Positions 62,450-64,000 of a DNA stretch of 64,000 bases are shown piece by piece. Positions within the stretch are counted from its first letter, which is position 1, and every line of letters begins with the position of its first letter. The notes under the pieces were generated by a model. The model saw nothing but the letters and a program-made list of their open reading frames with translations, did not search any database and was not told the DNA's origin. A program made the position numbers and the translations under genes. This DNA comes from Culturomica massiliensis (lineage in GTDB: Bacteria; Bacteroidota; Bacteroidia; Bacteroidales; Marinifilaceae): contig NZ_LT594621.1 of NCBI RefSeq assembly GCF_900091655.1, positions 2,686,532-2,750,531 of the forward strand, given 5' to 3'.

Positions 62450-64000
62450 ATGCACTCCCCACTAACTATGTACTCCCCACTAACAGTTATAATTCCATTT
62501 TTAAATGAAGGTGATGAAGTTGAAAATACTGTAAAAAGCATAAGGGAAACAAATAGGGAGTATATCGAAATAATATTGATAAACGATTGTTCCAGTGATG
62601 GGTATGATTACGAAAGAGTAGCTACTATATATAATACACAATATATCGTTAACCCACAGAGAATGGGTGTTGCCAAAAGCAGAGAAATAGGGGTATCTTT
62701 AATCAAAACGCCGTTTTTTATTCTTCTCGATGCTCACATGAGATTTTATAAAGAGAATTGGTGTGATATCCTTGTCTCCTATTTAGAGAAGGAGGATCGA
62801 GCATTATACTGTCTTGCTTGTAAGGCAATTGATAAATCAGGTGAACCTATAAATAATCTTATCGGATGTGGTGCTAAACTATTTTTATATGGGAACGATT
62901 TTTCAAAAATATTACAGCCGGAATGGATAACCGAAGAAATTCCATATCAAGAAAAGGATATAGAAGAAATCCCTTGCATTTTAGGAGCGGCTTATGCCAT
63001 GTCCAGTCGCTATTGGAATTACCTGAAAGGCTTATCGATGCTCAAATATTACGGGGCAGACGAAGCTTATCTTAGTCTGAAAGTCTGGTTAGAAGGCGGA
63101 CGATGTATATTGATTAAAAATACGATTACCGGGCATATCTTCAGAACAGGCACTCAAACGCCTTATGCCATGTATTGGCCGCATTTATTTTTTAATAAAC
63201 TGATTATTTCTGAAACAGTATTGCCGGAAGATTATAAACGATATGTTCACGCAAAATTAATGGCTTTGAATCCCGAAGCCTACATGACGGCATATGCAGA
63301 ACTTATAAAAGTAAAAGACGATATCGTCAATTTACGGTCCTATTATCAAGCTATTTTTACAAAAAACTTTGATTTTTTCAAGCAAATCAATCAAAAATAC
63401 ATCGATTCTGAAAATACCGATATCCCCTCTATAAAAATAAACGAGGAAGACGGTATCCGAAAAGTTTTGAAATCGGTTTATGATTATTTGATTAAAAATA
63501 ATTCCTCAACGATTGGTTTTGGAGTAGGTGGCTTAGGAGAAATAATGTATATGGCTGAATATGCTAGTATATACGCTAAAGACGAATTACCTAAGGTAAA
63601 AAAATTACTCGACGAATTGCTGGAAAATAGTAAACTTGAGCAATTCGATTTCGAAACGGGGCTATCTGGCTTAGCCTGGGGACTGAATTATCTGAACCGT
63701 CATTTCCATGCTTTTGATATCGATGAACAATTCAAAGAATCAGATAAGCTGTTATGTAATGTTTTGTATGATAAAATCCAAAAACAGGATTTTGCCATCC
63801 CGGGCGGTGCGTTGGGAATTTCTTTCCCTTTTATGGAAAGAAAAAACAATAAAACTTTAAATGATACTATCGACATATTGTTAAGATATATAAATGCTTA
63901 TATCTTTCGGTACAAAGATCGGATTCCCCGGTTCACATTATTCGAGATTACCTATTTTCTGATTTTAGCCCGTGACAAAAATTTTTGTATTTCAGATTCT
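62450..64000 (+). CDS. GalNAc-transferase-like glycosyltransferase fused to a LanC-like region, 3' end beyond window
   Basis: At least 517 residues, uninterrupted to the window edge. The N-terminal GT-A domain (about 1-245) has VIIPFLNEGDEVENTV, LINDCSSDG, the DxH metal motif FILLDAHMRF (Asp94, His96), GADEAYLSLKVWLEGGR and GHIFR (from Gly228). This set, in particular DxH and GHxFR, is characteristic of polypeptide GalNAc-transferases. After a linker, TIGFGVGGLGEIMYMAEYAS and TGLSGLAWGLNYLNRHF (from about residue 403) recall the Gly-rich turns of LanC-like alpha-toroid cyclases, but the zinc ligands are not in view. Such fusions would act on peptides. The start is either 62450 or the in-frame ATG at 62468, which repeats the first 18 bases nearly identically. 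Confidence 0.75.
   Translation, partial: MHSPLTMYSPLTVIIPFLNEGDEVENTVKSIRETNREYIEIILINDCSSDGYDYERVATIYNTQYIVNPQRMGVAKSREIGVSLIKTPFFILLDAHMRFYKENWCDILVSYLEKEDRALYCLACKAIDKSGEPINNLIGCGAKLFLYGNDFSKILQPEWITEEIPYQEKDIEEIPCILGAAYAMSSRYWNYLKGLSMLKYYGADEAYLSLKVWLEGGRCILIKNTITGHIFRTGTQTPYAMYWPHLFFNKLIISETVLPEDYKRYVHAKLMALNPEAYMTAYAELIKVKDDIVNLRSYYQAIFTKNFDFFKQINQKYIDSENTDIPSIKINEEDGIRKVLKSVYDYLIKNNSSTIGFGVGGLGEIMYMAEYASIYAKDELPKVKKLLDELLENSKLEQFDFETGLSGLAWGLNYLNRHFHAFDIDEQFKESDKLLCNVLYDKIQKQDFAIPGGALGISFPFMERKNNKTLNDTIDILLRYINAYIFRYKDRIPRFTLFEITYFLILARDKNFCISDS

Noticed and set aside
61943..62455. 170-codon minus-strand ORF over the end of the flotillin gene
   Set aside because: It is the reverse of a coding region and an AT-rich spacer, has irregular composition and no family features.
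1..64000. CRISPR array
   Set aside because: No regularly spaced short direct repeats with unique spacers were found; the tandem units in precursor 2 and at 62450 are coding duplications.

Overview
The window looks like a chromosome segment from the Bacteroidales, probably a gut commensal near Odoribacter or Butyricimonas; the genus is a guess. The evidence is SusC/SusD/SusE lipoproteins, a hybrid two-component system with an AraC output, TonB-dependent receptors, M3 peptidase, IS30 and DUF4372-type transposases, and the Bacteroidetes -7 promoter box TAnnTTTG in front of several genes. Core genes are moderately GC-rich. The block from about 11 to 21 kb is much more AT-rich and looks imported.

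Layout. 1-1.6 kb: rlmH (cut by the edge), tRNA with CAU anticodon, a small QueG-like Fe-S protein. 1.8-7.3 kb: minus-strand lipoprotein, membrane, ankyrin and YwqK/MORN-like genes plus degenerate small ORFs, possibly an immunity-type accessory island. 7.6-11 kb: a graveyard, namely a second pabB (lost start, in-frame stop), a pabC fused by deletion to a porin fragment, and a phosphate-binding protein (PstS) with two frameshifts. 11-21.3 kb: a peptide natural-product (RiPP-type) cassette. It has three intact double-glycine precursors sharing a DKNKHNx(H/R)CCN core plus one decapitated copy, an outer-membrane barrel protein, a radical SAM/SPASM maturase split by an IS30 element, a C39-peptidase ABC exporter and a LytTR regulator. 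Long direct repeats bound the whole cassette. 21.3-24.7 kb: transposase remnant, hybrid histidine kinase, palindromic repeats. 24.7-40.5 kb: housekeeping and envelope genes (Dcp peptidase, TPR protein, FtsX-type permease, DUF2721, LpxH-like phosphoesterase, glycosyltransferase, DUF2156, GNAT), then a hybrid two-component regulator, an AraC regulator, a PNPOx-like protein and YbjQ. 41-53.2 kb: a polysaccharide utilization locus (GH5, GH2, SusC, SusD with a nonsense codon, SusE-like, GH53) that fits beta-1,4-galactan. 53.3-57.4 kb: lipoprotein plus TonB receptor. 57.6-59.9 kb: intact pabC-pabB and divergent pabA. 60-62 kb: NfeD-like protein and flotillin. 62.45 kb to the edge: a GalNAc-transferase-like glycosyltransferase fused to a LanC-like region.

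How it fits together. In the peptide cassette the likely flow is: precursors are modified by the radical SAM enzyme, the leader is cut after Gly-Gly and the peptide exported by the C39 ABC transporter, with the barrel protein handling the outer membrane and the LytTR protein controlling expression. In this genome the maturase is broken by IS30, although precise removal of 1143 bases would restore a 432-residue frame. In the PUL, the upstream hybrid two-component regulator may sense the glycan, the Sus proteins bind and import it, and GH53/GH5/GH2 degrade it. A short palindromic repeat built on TAGCACCCGGGGACGGGG is scattered through the left 25 kb.
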